Assembly (NCBI GenBank): GCA_948473335.1
Contig: CAOKXF010000003.1
Span: 1-46,630, forward strand
DNA length: 46,630 nt
Source: an uncultured Clostridium sp.
GTDB lineage: Bacteria > Bacillota > Clostridia > TANB77 > CAG-508
Direction: 5' to 3'
In this document: positions 33,558 through 41,182 of the stretch, in pieces
Layout: the number at the start of each line of letters is the position of its first letter
Numbering within the stretch: the stretch's first letter is position 1
Position numbers and translations under genes: made by a program
Notes under the pieces: model-generated
The model's input: only the letters and a program-made list of their open reading frames with translations
Database searches by the model: none
Told to the model about the DNA's origin: nothing

Positions 33558-33896
33558 TTATTCTTCCTCCTTTGTATATACATATAATTTTCTTTTGTTG
33601 TTTTTAAATTTTATATATCTTTTTATAACATCATCTATATTTTCTCCACCTGCTTTTCTTGTGATGTATAAACCGCTACTATCAGGGATCTTAAAATTTC
33701 CTATTATATATCCTATACATGCAAAAATAATTGTTATTACTATTCCAACTACATTTAAATTAACCATAGCAAATATTAGATAAAATATTAATCCTATTCC
33801 TGCTGAAGCACATGTCCATATAAATCCTTTTGTTGAAAATATAAATAGTATTTTCCCTTCCCCTTTTACATTCCTTGGTAAATTATAAGTTCCCAT
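33558..33896 (-). CDS. PrgI-family (VirB3-like) membrane protein
   Basis: Small inner-membrane protein encoded directly before VirB4 in Gram-positive type IV systems; PrgI/TcpE proteins play the role of VirB3. The 112-aa product has an N-terminal NLPRNVKGEGKILF segment, two adjacent membrane helices (about 25-65), and a basic C-terminus, the usual PrgI layout. The start at 33896 (MGTYNLP) follows GGAGG by seven bases; an upstream ATG at 33920 overlaps that site. The gene lies after a terminator (33943-33984) that separates it from the pilin genes. Confidence 0.82.
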   Translation of the reverse strand: MGTYNLPRNVKGEGKILFIFSTKGFIWTCASAGIGLIFYLIFAMVNLNVVGIVITIIFACIGYIIGNFKIPDSSGLYITRKAGGENIDDVIKRYIKFKNNKRKLYVYTKEEE

Positions 33897-33934
33897 CTTT
33901 TTTCCTCCTATGTTACACAATTCTATACATTATT

Positions 33935-33943
33935 ATTATATCA
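33935..33943 (-). promoter_or_regulatory. Extended -10 promoter candidate for the PrgI-VirB4 genes
   Basis: The minus strand has TGATATAAT, an extended -10 pattern, immediately after the T run of the preceding terminator. No good -35 box is present. This is the same arrangement as at 22331-22339. Confidence 0.45.
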
Positions 33944-33984
33944 AAAAAAATCGATAAATAAAAGTATTTATCGACTTTTTTTTT
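33943..33984. terminator. Terminator between pilin genes and machine genes
   Basis: TCGATAAATA and TATTTATCGA form perfect 10-bp arms with loop AAAG, flanked by A8 and T9 runs that extend the stem. It gives a strong leftward terminator 20 bases downstream of the third pilin gene. Partial stop here would make pilin mRNA more abundant than machine mRNA. Confidence 0.85.
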
Positions 33985-34003
33985 ATATTTTTTATGCTTT
34001 CAC

Positions 34004-34354
34004 TTATTGTAAGAAATCATATACTGCTCCAGCTATCATAGGAGCTAAGAAAATGCATATTGCTCCAACTAAGTATGGTATCATTGATTTTTTATAATCT
34101 GCCTTATCTTCTGCACTTCCCATCATATATTTGAATCCTAATACCATTAATATTATTACTGCTGCTATTGAACCTACTATTCTTAAAATTCCTATTATTT
34201 GGTTACCAAAACCTGTAACGGTACTTGTATCTGTAGGGTCTGTTCCTGTTAAATCTGCAGGGTTTACTGCAGCTAATGCCATATTAGCAATACTAAATAT
34301 TAATACCATAGCCATTAATATTATTGATACTATTTTAATAGTTTTCTTATTCAT
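34004..34354 (-). CDS. VirB2/TrbC-like pilin subunit (third of three)
   Basis: 116-aa protein with a signal peptide ending near NMALAAV, a short polar stretch and two membrane helices separated by the motif GFKYMMGSAEDKADYKKSMI. That motif is shared almost exactly with the pilin at 34988-35386. Length and two-helix layout fit VirB2/TrbC-type pilins or channel subunits. A GGAGG site precedes the ATG. It follows the second pilin gene in the same transcript, and the terminator at 33943-33984 follows it. Confidence 0.8.
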   Translation of the reverse strand: MNKKTIKIVSIILMAMVLIFSIANMALAAVNPADLTGTDPTDTSTVTGFGNQIIGILRIVGSIAAVIILMVLGFKYMMGSAEDKADYKKSMIPYLVGAICIFLAPMIAGAVYDFLQ

Positions 34355-34386
34355 AACTATTCCTCCTTTTTATTTATTTATGTGAA

Positions 34387-34402
34387 TCTAACTGTTGTTA
34401 GA
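34387..34402 (-). promoter_or_regulatory. Small intercistronic hairpin
   Basis: TCTAAC and GTTAGA pair around a four-base loop between the second and third pilin genes. There is no T run. Confidence 0.3.
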
Positions 34403-34420
34403 ATTTTAATAACTAATTTT

Positions 34421-34870
34421 TTATACTTGTTTTAATATTGTTATTACTATTTTCCATATTCCAAATGCACTAAATGTTACTATACATCCTACTGCATATA
34501 CAATCAATGTTTCTTTTACTTTTGCTTGCTCTGCTGAACTTTCTGTCATATATTTTATTCCTAAAATAACTCCTATTATTACAGAGGCTATTATTCCTAT
34601 TATTAGTAATGTATTATATATATAATCTATTGCATTTTGTATCTTTCCCTTATCATTAGTGATAGTACTATTTTTCCCTAATTCTAAAAAATCATCTCCA
34701 TTTGATATGATATTTCCAAAATAGCTATCACCTTGTTGTACATTTGATGAATTATTTGTTCCTCCACCTTTGCCTTTTCCTGTAGCATATACAGTACAAT
34801 TCCATAATTGAAATATTAAAATTGTGAATATTGTAATTATAGTAAAAATAAGGTTTTTTCTTTTTATCAT
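34421..34870 (-). CDS. VirB2/TrbC-like pilin subunit (second of three)
   Basis: 149-aa paralogue with a signal peptide (residues about 8-30, ending TVYAT), a Gly/Lys-rich segment GKGKGGGTNN shared with the first pilin, a longer polar region, and two C-terminal membrane helices. The loop between the helices, GIKYMTESSAEQAKVKETL, is a diverged version of the GSAEDK motif of the other two. It has its own promoter at 34893-34921 and a GAAGGTGAT ribosome site. It may be a minor pilin or a stoichiometric variant. Confidence 0.75.
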   Translation of the reverse strand: MIKRKNLIFTIITIFTILIFQLWNCTVYATGKGKGGGTNNSSNVQQGDSYFGNIISNGDDFLELGKNSTITNDKGKIQNAIDYIYNTLLIIGIIASVIIGVILGIKYMTESSAEQAKVKETLIVYAVGCIVTFSAFGIWKIVITILKQV

Positions 34871-34892
34871 AATATCACCTTCTACCTATTAT

Positions 34893-34921
34893 ATTATAAC
34901 GTAACTTTAAAATAATTGCAA
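34893..34921 (-). promoter_or_regulatory. Promoter of the second pilin gene
   Basis: TTGCAA (34916-34921) and TATAAT (34893-34898) are spaced by 17 bp on the minus strand. The four bases before the -10 are ACGT, identical to the first pilin promoter. Confidence 0.75.
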
Positions 34922-34987
34922 TATTTTTATTAATATTTGTTGTAATATGTATTTTTATGTTTTTAACACTTATTCTTTATATAAATT

Positions 34988-35386
34988 TTATAGTAATTCT
35001 GATCCTATATTATATAAAATATTTGGTAATGCTGATACTGTAAATACTAAAACTGCTCCTATTAACCATGGTATCATAGTTTTTTTGTAACTTGCTTTAT
35101 CTTCTGCACTTCCTAACATATATTTAAATCCTATAATCATTATAGTTATTACACTTACTATAGTTCCTACAAGATTTATTGCACCAAGAATTACACCTGC
35201 CTTATTCATAATTGCATCTTCATTTGTTATTTGTGATGGTCTAAAATCTTCCAAATTTTCTAGTAAATCTGGATTTTTTGTTCCCCCACCTTTGCCTGTA
35301 GCATAAACAGTAGTTGTTAATAATTGTATTATTAACATTACTAATATTGCAAATATTATAAATATATTCTTTTTGCTTTTCAACAT
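34988..35386 (-). CDS. VirB2/TrbC-like pilin subunit (first of three)
   Basis: 132-aa protein with a signal peptide (about 8-30, ending TVYATG), a GKGGGT segment, a polar acidic stretch (LLENLEDFRP), and two membrane helices joined by GFKYMLGSAEDKASYKKTMI. It is the first gene of the secretion module, with a strong promoter at 35409-35437 and GAGGGTGAT as ribosome site. The near-identical loop in the third pilin indicates a recent common origin. Confidence 0.8.
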   Translation of the reverse strand: MLKSKKNIFIIFAILVMLIIQLLTTTVYATGKGGGTKNPDLLENLEDFRPSQITNEDAIMNKAGVILGAINLVGTIVSVITIMIIGFKYMLGSAEDKASYKKTMIPWLIGAVLVFTVSALPNILYNIGSELL

Positions 35387-35408
35387 AAAATCACCCTCTA
35401 TATATATA

Positions 35409-35437
35409 ATTATAACGTAATTTTATAATATTTGCAA
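35409..35437 (-). promoter_or_regulatory. Promoter of the first pilin gene
   Basis: TTGCAA (35432-35437) and TATAAT (35409-35414) are spaced by 17 bp on the minus strand, with ACGT directly before the -10. The same arrangement precedes the second pilin gene. Confidence 0.8.
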
Positions 35438-35498
35438 TATTTTTGTATCTTTTTGTAGCTAAATAAAAACTTATATATTGTATGCTTTATATAACTTA

Positions 35499-37997
35499 TT
35501 AGATATTTTCTATTTCTGGATTATCCTTTATAATTTTTTCAACAATATCTTTTTTAAGATTAAATGAAGTTACATATCCTTGTAAATACTTTGCCTTATC
35601 TTTTAATGCTGCTGTTTTTTCATTTACATATATTTTAGATTTGCCTTTTCCGTTATTCGCTTCTTGTACTAAATTAGATACTGGTGAATTTCCGTCAAAT
35701 GCTATTAATATTGAATTTCTACGTTCAAAAATTTCATAATTAAAACTTTTATAAATTCCCATTGCATCATTTTCTATTGACACTCTAATTCCATTGATGC
35801 TTTTGTTTGATAATTTATTAACTTCTTCCTTAGATATCATTCTAGGAATAATCGCATTTATTTCAAATTTTTTATTTAATTTTTTGCATAAATCTATTAT
35901 CGCTTTTTCATACCCTTCTACAGTATGACCTATAACAAAATACGCTTTATTGCTATCTATTCTTTTTATTAATCTTTCTAATATTTTTTTTCCTTCATTA
36001 GTTATATATGTTTTTCTTCCTTTATTATTAAAACTGCCTCCTGCAATTATAATAGGAATTTTGTCTTCTGGTAATTGCTTTACTTTTTCTTTTAATATTT
36101 TATCAGCTTCAACTTTATCAATTATTCTCATTGGTGTATCATTATTCTTATTTTTTAAATGATTTTCATTTTCTTCTTGTGTAAGTGCTTCTCGTATTGT
36201 TCTTCCGTTTAAAAATTTTTCAAACTTTTTTGTTTTATCCTCAAAATATTTATTATTTCTTTCTATTATTTCTTCTTCTACTTTTCTCATTTGTAAAAAG
36301 TTTTGTTCATCTAATTCTAATAAATTTTGTAATGCCAGTTGCTCATCAATTGCATCCGTTCCATAAAATCCACACCCATCTGTTCCTTGTATACATTTTA
36401 TATTTTCTTTTAAATATTGTTTTATTGGATGCTTTTTTAAATCATTTAAATTATTTAGTCTAACATTAGATGTTAATTGAAATTCTAATACCACTTTTGA
36501 TTTTTTTATATTTTCTATAAGTTTTTTTCCTTCCTTTGTTTTTAGATTTGCAGTATATATTCCATGTCCTAATCTTACTCTTGGCATTTCCTGTTCTTTC
36601 GCTAATGCTTCTTGAACACATTCTATTGATTTCGCCACATTATCTTTTAAACTATCATTTTCTCCAGCATGAATTCTTATAGTAAAATCTTTATCCTCTT
36701 TTACATATTCTACTAGTTCCTGAATTACTGGTCTCAATTCTGTTATATCATTTGTCTCTTCTCCAATGAAATCACTTCCTACAATATATGGACTTTTTGC
36801 AACAGTTTTTAATACATCTAAATTTTTTCTTAAATAATTTCCTGTAACTATTTGATCTTTTATTATTGTTAATGGTATTCTCCTTAATCCCACTAAAAAT
36901 CTTATTTTTACACCAGTTTCTTTCTCTATATGTGGCATTATTTCATGTATTTCTTCTATTAATTTTATTGCTGGTCCATCTGATTTTGCTAAATCTGTAT
37001 CTGTTATTTCTACATAATTTATTCCTTGTTTTGAATATTCTCTTCCTACCCATAATAATTTATCTTGACGCAATGTTATTGTTTTTAAGTTTTCTTTTTC
37101 ACTATCTTTAAGCATTAATTTTAAAATATTTTTTATATCACTTTCTGGTATTTTTTCTATTTTTTCATTTTCTATTTTTATTTTTTCTTCACTTTCTATT
37201 CCCTTACAAAATACATATCTATATATATATAATTTTTCTAAATTAGTAAATACAGCTTGACCATCTTTTAGTATAGATAAACTTGTTCTTATTTCTGAAA
37301 TATTGTATTCCGCATTTTCTAAATTATTTAATATTAAATCTGCAAAATTAATAAATGTATTATCATCTATTTTTCTAATTAAATATTTTCCTTTTAATTC
37401 TGAATTTACAAATTTTTTTTCTATCTCTTCTCTTTGTTGATATATTCTTTCTTCTTGTTCCTTTGTTATTTTTAAATTTAATTTTTTTATATAATATAAT
37501 GGATATTTTATTTGATGTTTTATCCCTAATGATATTAAAATATCTGGTGATAAATTGGCATTCATATGTGTATGTAAATCTGTTCTAAATTTTGTTTTTT
37601 TCAGTAAATATGATTTTACTATTGTTTTTTCTATAGGAATTTTATATTCCTTTGTTTGCGACATTAATGTTTTTGTTATTGCTGGTATTTTTGCTTTTAT
37701 CTCTATATTTCCATTTTCATATATATTTGCTATTTTAAATCCTCCAAGCCTAAATATATATACTTCTTTATTATCACCATTTATGCTTGCTGGTATTTTT
37801 CCTTTTATTATTTTCATGTCATTTTTATTTTTTTGTGTTTCTACTTTAAGTATTTTTGCTAAATTTGTTATTAGGTTTCCTGTATTATGATTTGGTGTTT
37901 CTAATACATATTCTATTTCATCTTTTCCTGTTTTATATAAATTTACTATTATATCTTTTTCTTTATCTAAATAAAATTTATTTATATATTTATTCAT
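35499..37997 (-). CDS. Adenosine-deaminase-family protein with C-terminal SLOG-like domain
   Basis: 832-aa protein of unusual architecture. Residues 1-135 match nothing I know. From 138 to about 600 is an amidohydrolase of the adenosine/AMP deaminase type: metal ligands DLHTHMN (H142, H144), RIHAGE (H443, proton shuttle E446), RLGHG (H478) and GTDG (D540). The large insertion at about 165-310 is not in ordinary deaminases, and the second Asp of the usual TDDP/NTDD motif is Gly541. Residues about 645-815 look like a Rossmann-type SLOG/LOG nucleotide-binding domain (AGGSFNNKG, VIGHTVEG, RVSIENDAMG). Size and insertion recall RdrB of the RADAR defence system, but no RdrA partner is adjacent. Confidence 0.75.
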   Translation of the reverse strand: MNKYINKFYLDKEKDIIVNLYKTGKDEIEYVLETPNHNTGNLITNLAKILKVETQKNKNDMKIIKGKIPASINGDNKEVYIFRLGGFKIANIYENGNIEIKAKIPAITKTLMSQTKEYKIPIEKTIVKSYLLKKTKFRTDLHTHMNANLSPDILISLGIKHQIKYPLYYIKKLNLKITKEQEERIYQQREEIEKKFVNSELKGKYLIRKIDDNTFINFADLILNNLENAEYNISEIRTSLSILKDGQAVFTNLEKLYIYRYVFCKGIESEEKIKIENEKIEKIPESDIKNILKLMLKDSEKENLKTITLRQDKLLWVGREYSKQGINYVEITDTDLAKSDGPAIKLIEEIHEIMPHIEKETGVKIRFLVGLRRIPLTIIKDQIVTGNYLRKNLDVLKTVAKSPYIVGSDFIGEETNDITELRPVIQELVEYVKEDKDFTIRIHAGENDSLKDNVAKSIECVQEALAKEQEMPRVRLGHGIYTANLKTKEGKKLIENIKKSKVVLEFQLTSNVRLNNLNDLKKHPIKQYLKENIKCIQGTDGCGFYGTDAIDEQLALQNLLELDEQNFLQMRKVEEEIIERNNKYFEDKTKKFEKFLNGRTIREALTQEENENHLKNKNNDTPMRIIDKVEADKILKEKVKQLPEDKIPIIIAGGSFNNKGRKTYITNEGKKILERLIKRIDSNKAYFVIGHTVEGYEKAIIDLCKKLNKKFEINAIIPRMISKEEVNKLSNKSINGIRVSIENDAMGIYKSFNYEIFERRNSILIAFDGNSPVSNLVQEANNGKGKSKIYVNEKTAALKDKAKYLQGYVTSFNLKKDIVEKIIKDNPEIENI

Positions 37998-38140
37998 TTT
38001 ATTCTCCCTTTTATTTTATTATTTAATATTTTTTATTATATGAATTTTATTTTTCAGATATTTATTTTTTATTTAATTTTTATTTTATTTAAATTTTATT
38101 TTTTATCATTTATTATTTTAATTTTTTGTTAATATTTATA

Positions 38141-38480
38141 TTATTAAATTTTATTTTTCATATATTTGTTTTCTGTTTTTTGTTTGATATTTATTTTATT
38201 TTTTTAATATTTATTCATTTGATTTTTTTGTTTTTTTATTAATAATTATTTTATTAAATTTTATTTTTCATATTTTTATTTTCTATTTTGGGTTTGATAT
38301 TTATTTTATTTTTTTAATATTTATTCATTTGATTTTTTTGTTTTTTTATTAATAATTATTTTATTAAATTTTATTTTTCATATTTTTATTTTCTATTTTG
38401 GGTTTGATATTTATTTTATTTTTTTAATATTTATTCATTTGATTTTTTTGTTTTTTATTAATAATTATTTTATTAAATTT
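38141..38480. repeat. 110-bp tandem repeat array
   Basis: The 537-bp gap 37998-38534 has no gene. It holds two identical 110-bp units except for the first base pair (38181-38290 and 38291-38400). A third partial unit (38401 to about 38480) lacks one T in a T run, and a diverged partial unit precedes them (38141-38180). The strand shown is extremely T-rich, with very few G or C. The flanks 37998-38140 and 38481-38534 are of the same composition without clear copies or signals. Confidence 0.9.
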
Positions 38481-38534
38481 TTATAGTATTTATTTTATTT
38501 ATAATTTTATTATTTAAATTTATTATATTTATTT

Positions 38535-40043
38535 TTAATTATTTTCTATATTAGAATATATATAAAAATTTTCTATTTCGCCTATTTTTTTCATATTTTC
38601 TATTATATATTTCCTAACTTTTTTTGATTCTTGCCATAAAAGCTCTTCTTCATCTTTCACAATTAAAATTTCTAAATTATTTATATTTTTTATTTTTTCA
38701 ATTAACCCCTCTTCTCCATTTTCTCCTAAGTTACCTAAAAATGGTAAATCTAACATTCCATTATTTAATTTTAAAGGTACCATATATAATGCTGCTTCTT
38801 TTGAACATATTATAACAGTATTTTCTGTATTTCTTATATATTTTAATATATTATTAATTTTTTCTATTGTTTCTTTTCTAATTACTGCTCCATAAAGTGG
38901 ATTTTCTTTTTCTATATTATATTCTGATTTTAAATAATTTATATTAATTCTCCAATTTCTAAAATGATATATTGAATATCCTAAATTAATAATAATTAAA
39001 AATAATAATAAACTAATTATTATTTTTTTATTTATTTTTATTTCTATTTTTTTTAAAATTATATTTATTATAAAAATAAATAATATTATTGATAAATAAA
39101 TTGACAATAGGACATGTATATTATTCATAATTGGCCAGGAAATTAATATAAGTGGAAAAGAAAAACAATTCATTATTATTAGTTTTTCTTTTTCTGATTT
39201 CTCAATTTTTATTTTTTTATTTTTTATAAATATAATAGAACATATTAAATTAGAAAATATAAAAAATATAATAATTAATATATTAGAAATGTCTATAAAA
39301 ATATTTTTATTAGCAAATTCCTTTATTCCTAATATTGTATAATTAATAAAATTATATAAATTATTATTTGTGTATAAAATAATTAATAATAAATTAATTA
39401 AAATTATAAAAATTAAAAATTCAACAATTAAATTTTTTATTTTTAATTTTATTTTATTTTTTTGAAATAATTCATATAATAATAATCCTAATCCATAATA
39501 AATTCCGATATTTTGTTTTGTGCAAAATATCAAAAATACTATAATTCCCTGAATAATATTATTATATTTATGTTTTTTTATACAAAATAATACTCCTAAT
39601 ATGCAAAACATTAATGCCATTATATTATAATTTGCTTGAGTTAATATTATTATATAATTTTTTATCATAATTAATATTACTGTTATAATCATTGATAATA
39701 TTTTTTTTATTCCTAATTCTTTTAGTAATAAATATGTTAAAAAATAAAATATTGATATTATTATTATATTATATATCCTAAATATTAAAAAATTTGCTCC
39801 CAATATATTGAATAATATTTTTCCAAATATAAAAAATAATGGTGTTATTATTACATTAAAATCTTTATATATTTCATAACCATTATACATCTTATAAACA
39901 CTTTGAAAATTCCACAATTCATCTGACGATGCTAAAAATACATTCATTGTAAGACCAAATATTGATAACACAATTAATAAAATAAAAAAAATATTATCAT
40001 GCTTTTTTATAAAATCTATTCCTCTTTTACATACATTATTCAT
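38535..40043 (-). CDS. GT-C-type membrane glycosyltransferase-like protein
   Basis: 502-aa protein with about eleven hydrophobic segments, basic N-terminus, and a first external loop containing ASSDELWNFQSVYKMYNGYE. The acidic pair in such a loop is the catalytic signature of many GT-C enzymes that use lipid-phosphate sugars. A short soluble C-terminal part (about 390-502) follows the membrane region. The assignment is from topology and the DE pair only, so substrate and family are unknown. An AAGGG site precedes the ATG. Its stop lies next to the tandem repeat array. Confidence 0.6.
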   Translation of the reverse strand: MNNVCKRGIDFIKKHDNIFFILLIVLSIFGLTMNVFLASSDELWNFQSVYKMYNGYEIYKDFNVIITPLFFIFGKILFNILGANFLIFRIYNIIIISIFYFLTYLLLKELGIKKILSMIITVILIMIKNYIIILTQANYNIMALMFCILGVLFCIKKHKYNNIIQGIIVFLIFCTKQNIGIYYGLGLLLYELFQKNKIKLKIKNLIVEFLIFIILINLLLIILYTNNNLYNFINYTILGIKEFANKNIFIDISNILIIIFFIFSNLICSIIFIKNKKIKIEKSEKEKLIIMNCFSFPLILISWPIMNNIHVLLSIYLSIILFIFIINIILKKIEIKINKKIIISLLLFLIIINLGYSIYHFRNWRININYLKSEYNIEKENPLYGAVIRKETIEKINNILKYIRNTENTVIICSKEAALYMVPLKLNNGMLDLPFLGNLGENGEEGLIEKIKNINNLEILIVKDEEELLWQESKKVRKYIIENMKKIGEIENFYIYSNIENN

Positions 40044-40123
40044 TGTTGTTTTCCCTTCTTAAAATGAAATACATATCTATTATAATTTCTATTTTATATT
40101 ATCACAATTATTTTTTAGTGTAA

Positions 40124-40176
40124 AGGAGAAACCAAGGAATTTTACATAATTCCTTGGTATATTGATATTTTCTCCT
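40124..40176. promoter_or_regulatory. Nested hairpin downstream of the SleB-type gene
   Basis: An inner stem ACCAAGGAATT/AATTCCTTGGT (40131-40141 and 40148-40158, perfect, loop of six) is enclosed by an outer stem AGGAGAAA/TTTCTCCT (40124-40131 and 40169-40176). It is strong and GC-richer than its surroundings, but no T run follows it on the minus strand. It may be a 3'-end structure or a recognition site. Confidence 0.5.
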
Positions 40177-40202
40177 GTTGCATTAAGGACATTTATTATT
40201 TT

Positions 40203-40886
40203 TTACTCTGCATATGAAGGTTCTGTGCCAAAATATTGATTTCCTATTACCTCATATCTATTTCCTTGCAATGTTTCTGATTGATATATAAGGTTATTAG
40301 GTCCTATAGCTCCGTTTTCTAATAATTCTTCTGCCCATTCATATACAATATCTGGTATCTCTTGACCTTCTGTAACTTTTTCCAGCGTCCTATTTGCATA
40401 TTGTCCTTTCGAAAATACAACCTCTTGTATTGTTGTAGCACCTCTATAATTATTATCTGCTCGATGAATAACTACACTCCCTGCTAATTTAAATACCCTT
40501 TCAACAATCTTCGGATTTTGTTCTAACATACTAAGAAATTCCTCTTCTTCTGCAAACATCGTTTGCGCCAAGAACTCTATATCTTCTTCCGTATATTCCA
40601 TATATTTTTCTTTTTTATATTTTATATTTATATCCTCATTAATTCCTTCTTCTGGAATAGGTAAAGAATCTATATATTCTTTTACGCATACTTCTAATGG
40701 TTCTCTTTCTGCATATATATAATCTTTGTCTATTTTCGAATTTTCTTCTATCTTTTCTAATGCTTCAATATTTTTTCCTCCCCAATATAATACGCCAATA
40801 GTTACAATTGATAAAGTTACAGATATCCTAATAAGTATCCTTTCTAAAATTCTAATTACCCGCCTATTTCTTTTTCTGTTGTACAT
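40203..40886 (-). CDS. SleB-family cell wall hydrolase
   Basis: 227-aa protein with an N-terminal membrane anchor (about 15-33) and a C-terminal hydrolase domain (about 95-227) of the SleB/CwlJ type, the lytic enzymes that attack spore cortex. Family features are YTEEDIEFLAQTMFAEEEEF (with the catalytic-type Glu cluster), AGSVVIHRADNN, TTIQEVVFSKGQYAN and the C-terminal YQSETLQGNRYEVIGNQYFG. The usual peptidoglycan-binding repeat is absent. A GGAGG site precedes the ATG, and a consensus promoter with a palindrome over its -35 end lies upstream. A vegetative wall role is also possible. Confidence 0.78.
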   Translation of the reverse strand: MYNRKRNRRVIRILERILIRISVTLSIVTIGVLYWGGKNIEALEKIEENSKIDKDYIYAEREPLEVCVKEYIDSLPIPEEGINEDINIKYKKEKYMEYTEEDIEFLAQTMFAEEEEFLSMLEQNPKIVERVFKLAGSVVIHRADNNYRGATTIQEVVFSKGQYANRTLEKVTEGQEIPDIVYEWAEELLENGAIGPNNLIYQSETLQGNRYEVIGNQYFGTEPSYAE

Positions 40887-40952
40887 TTCTCTCCTCCTTT
40901 TTATCTTTCTATTTTATTTTTAAACAGAAATTATGCTTTTAAGTTATCTTTT

Positions 40953-40981
40953 ATTATACCATATTTACATAACTTTTTCAA
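40953..40981 (-). promoter_or_regulatory. Promoter of the SleB-type gene
   Basis: TTGAAA (40976-40981) and TATAAT (40953-40958) are spaced by 17 bp on the minus strand, with a leader of about 60 bases before the ATG at 40886. The perfect -10 box suggests the main vegetative sigma factor rather than a sporulation factor. Confidence 0.65.
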
Positions 40982-41009
40982 ATTGATCACATTCTGTGTG
41001 TGATTAATT
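40981..41009. promoter_or_regulatory. Palindromic operator candidate next to the SleB-type promoter
   Basis: ATCACA (40986-40991) and TGTGAT (40999-41004), extended by AATT/AATT outside after one mismatch, form a 29-bp inverted repeat with a 7-base centre that abuts the -35 box. The half-site TGTGAT resembles CRP/FNR-family sites. The cognate regulator is unknown. The rest of the 41010-41147 gap shows no gene. Confidence 0.45.
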
Positions 41010-41147
41010 TATGATAAAATCACCCTAAGAGAATATCTGATGAAAAGTACACTGCTCTATTTGAAATAAAATGAAAGTGAAATATTTAATGAATACAAAT
41101 AAGAATATAATTATTTAAGAAATCTCTTTTTATTGTGAAGATTTTAC

Positions 41148-41177
41148 AAAAAAATACTAGCTATTCTAAAGCTAGTA
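41148..41177 (-). terminator. Terminator of the tRNA-Ser pair
   Basis: On the minus strand TACTAGCT and AGCTAGTA pair around a seven-base loop, followed by a T7 run. It lies six bases after the CCA end of tRNA-Ser(GCT). Confidence 0.8.
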
Positions 41178-41182
41178 ATGTT

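Noticed and set aside
22397..35386. Integrative conjugative element or prophage
   Set aside because: No integrase, relaxase, coupling protein, tRNA-anchored att repeat or change of base composition is visible within or beside the block. The nearby tRNA-Ser genes are intact with no second copy of their ends near 22 kb.
38141..38480. Tandem repeat as a possible CRISPR array
   Set aside because: The 110-bp units follow each other without unique spacers, are AT-only in large part, and no cas genes are near.
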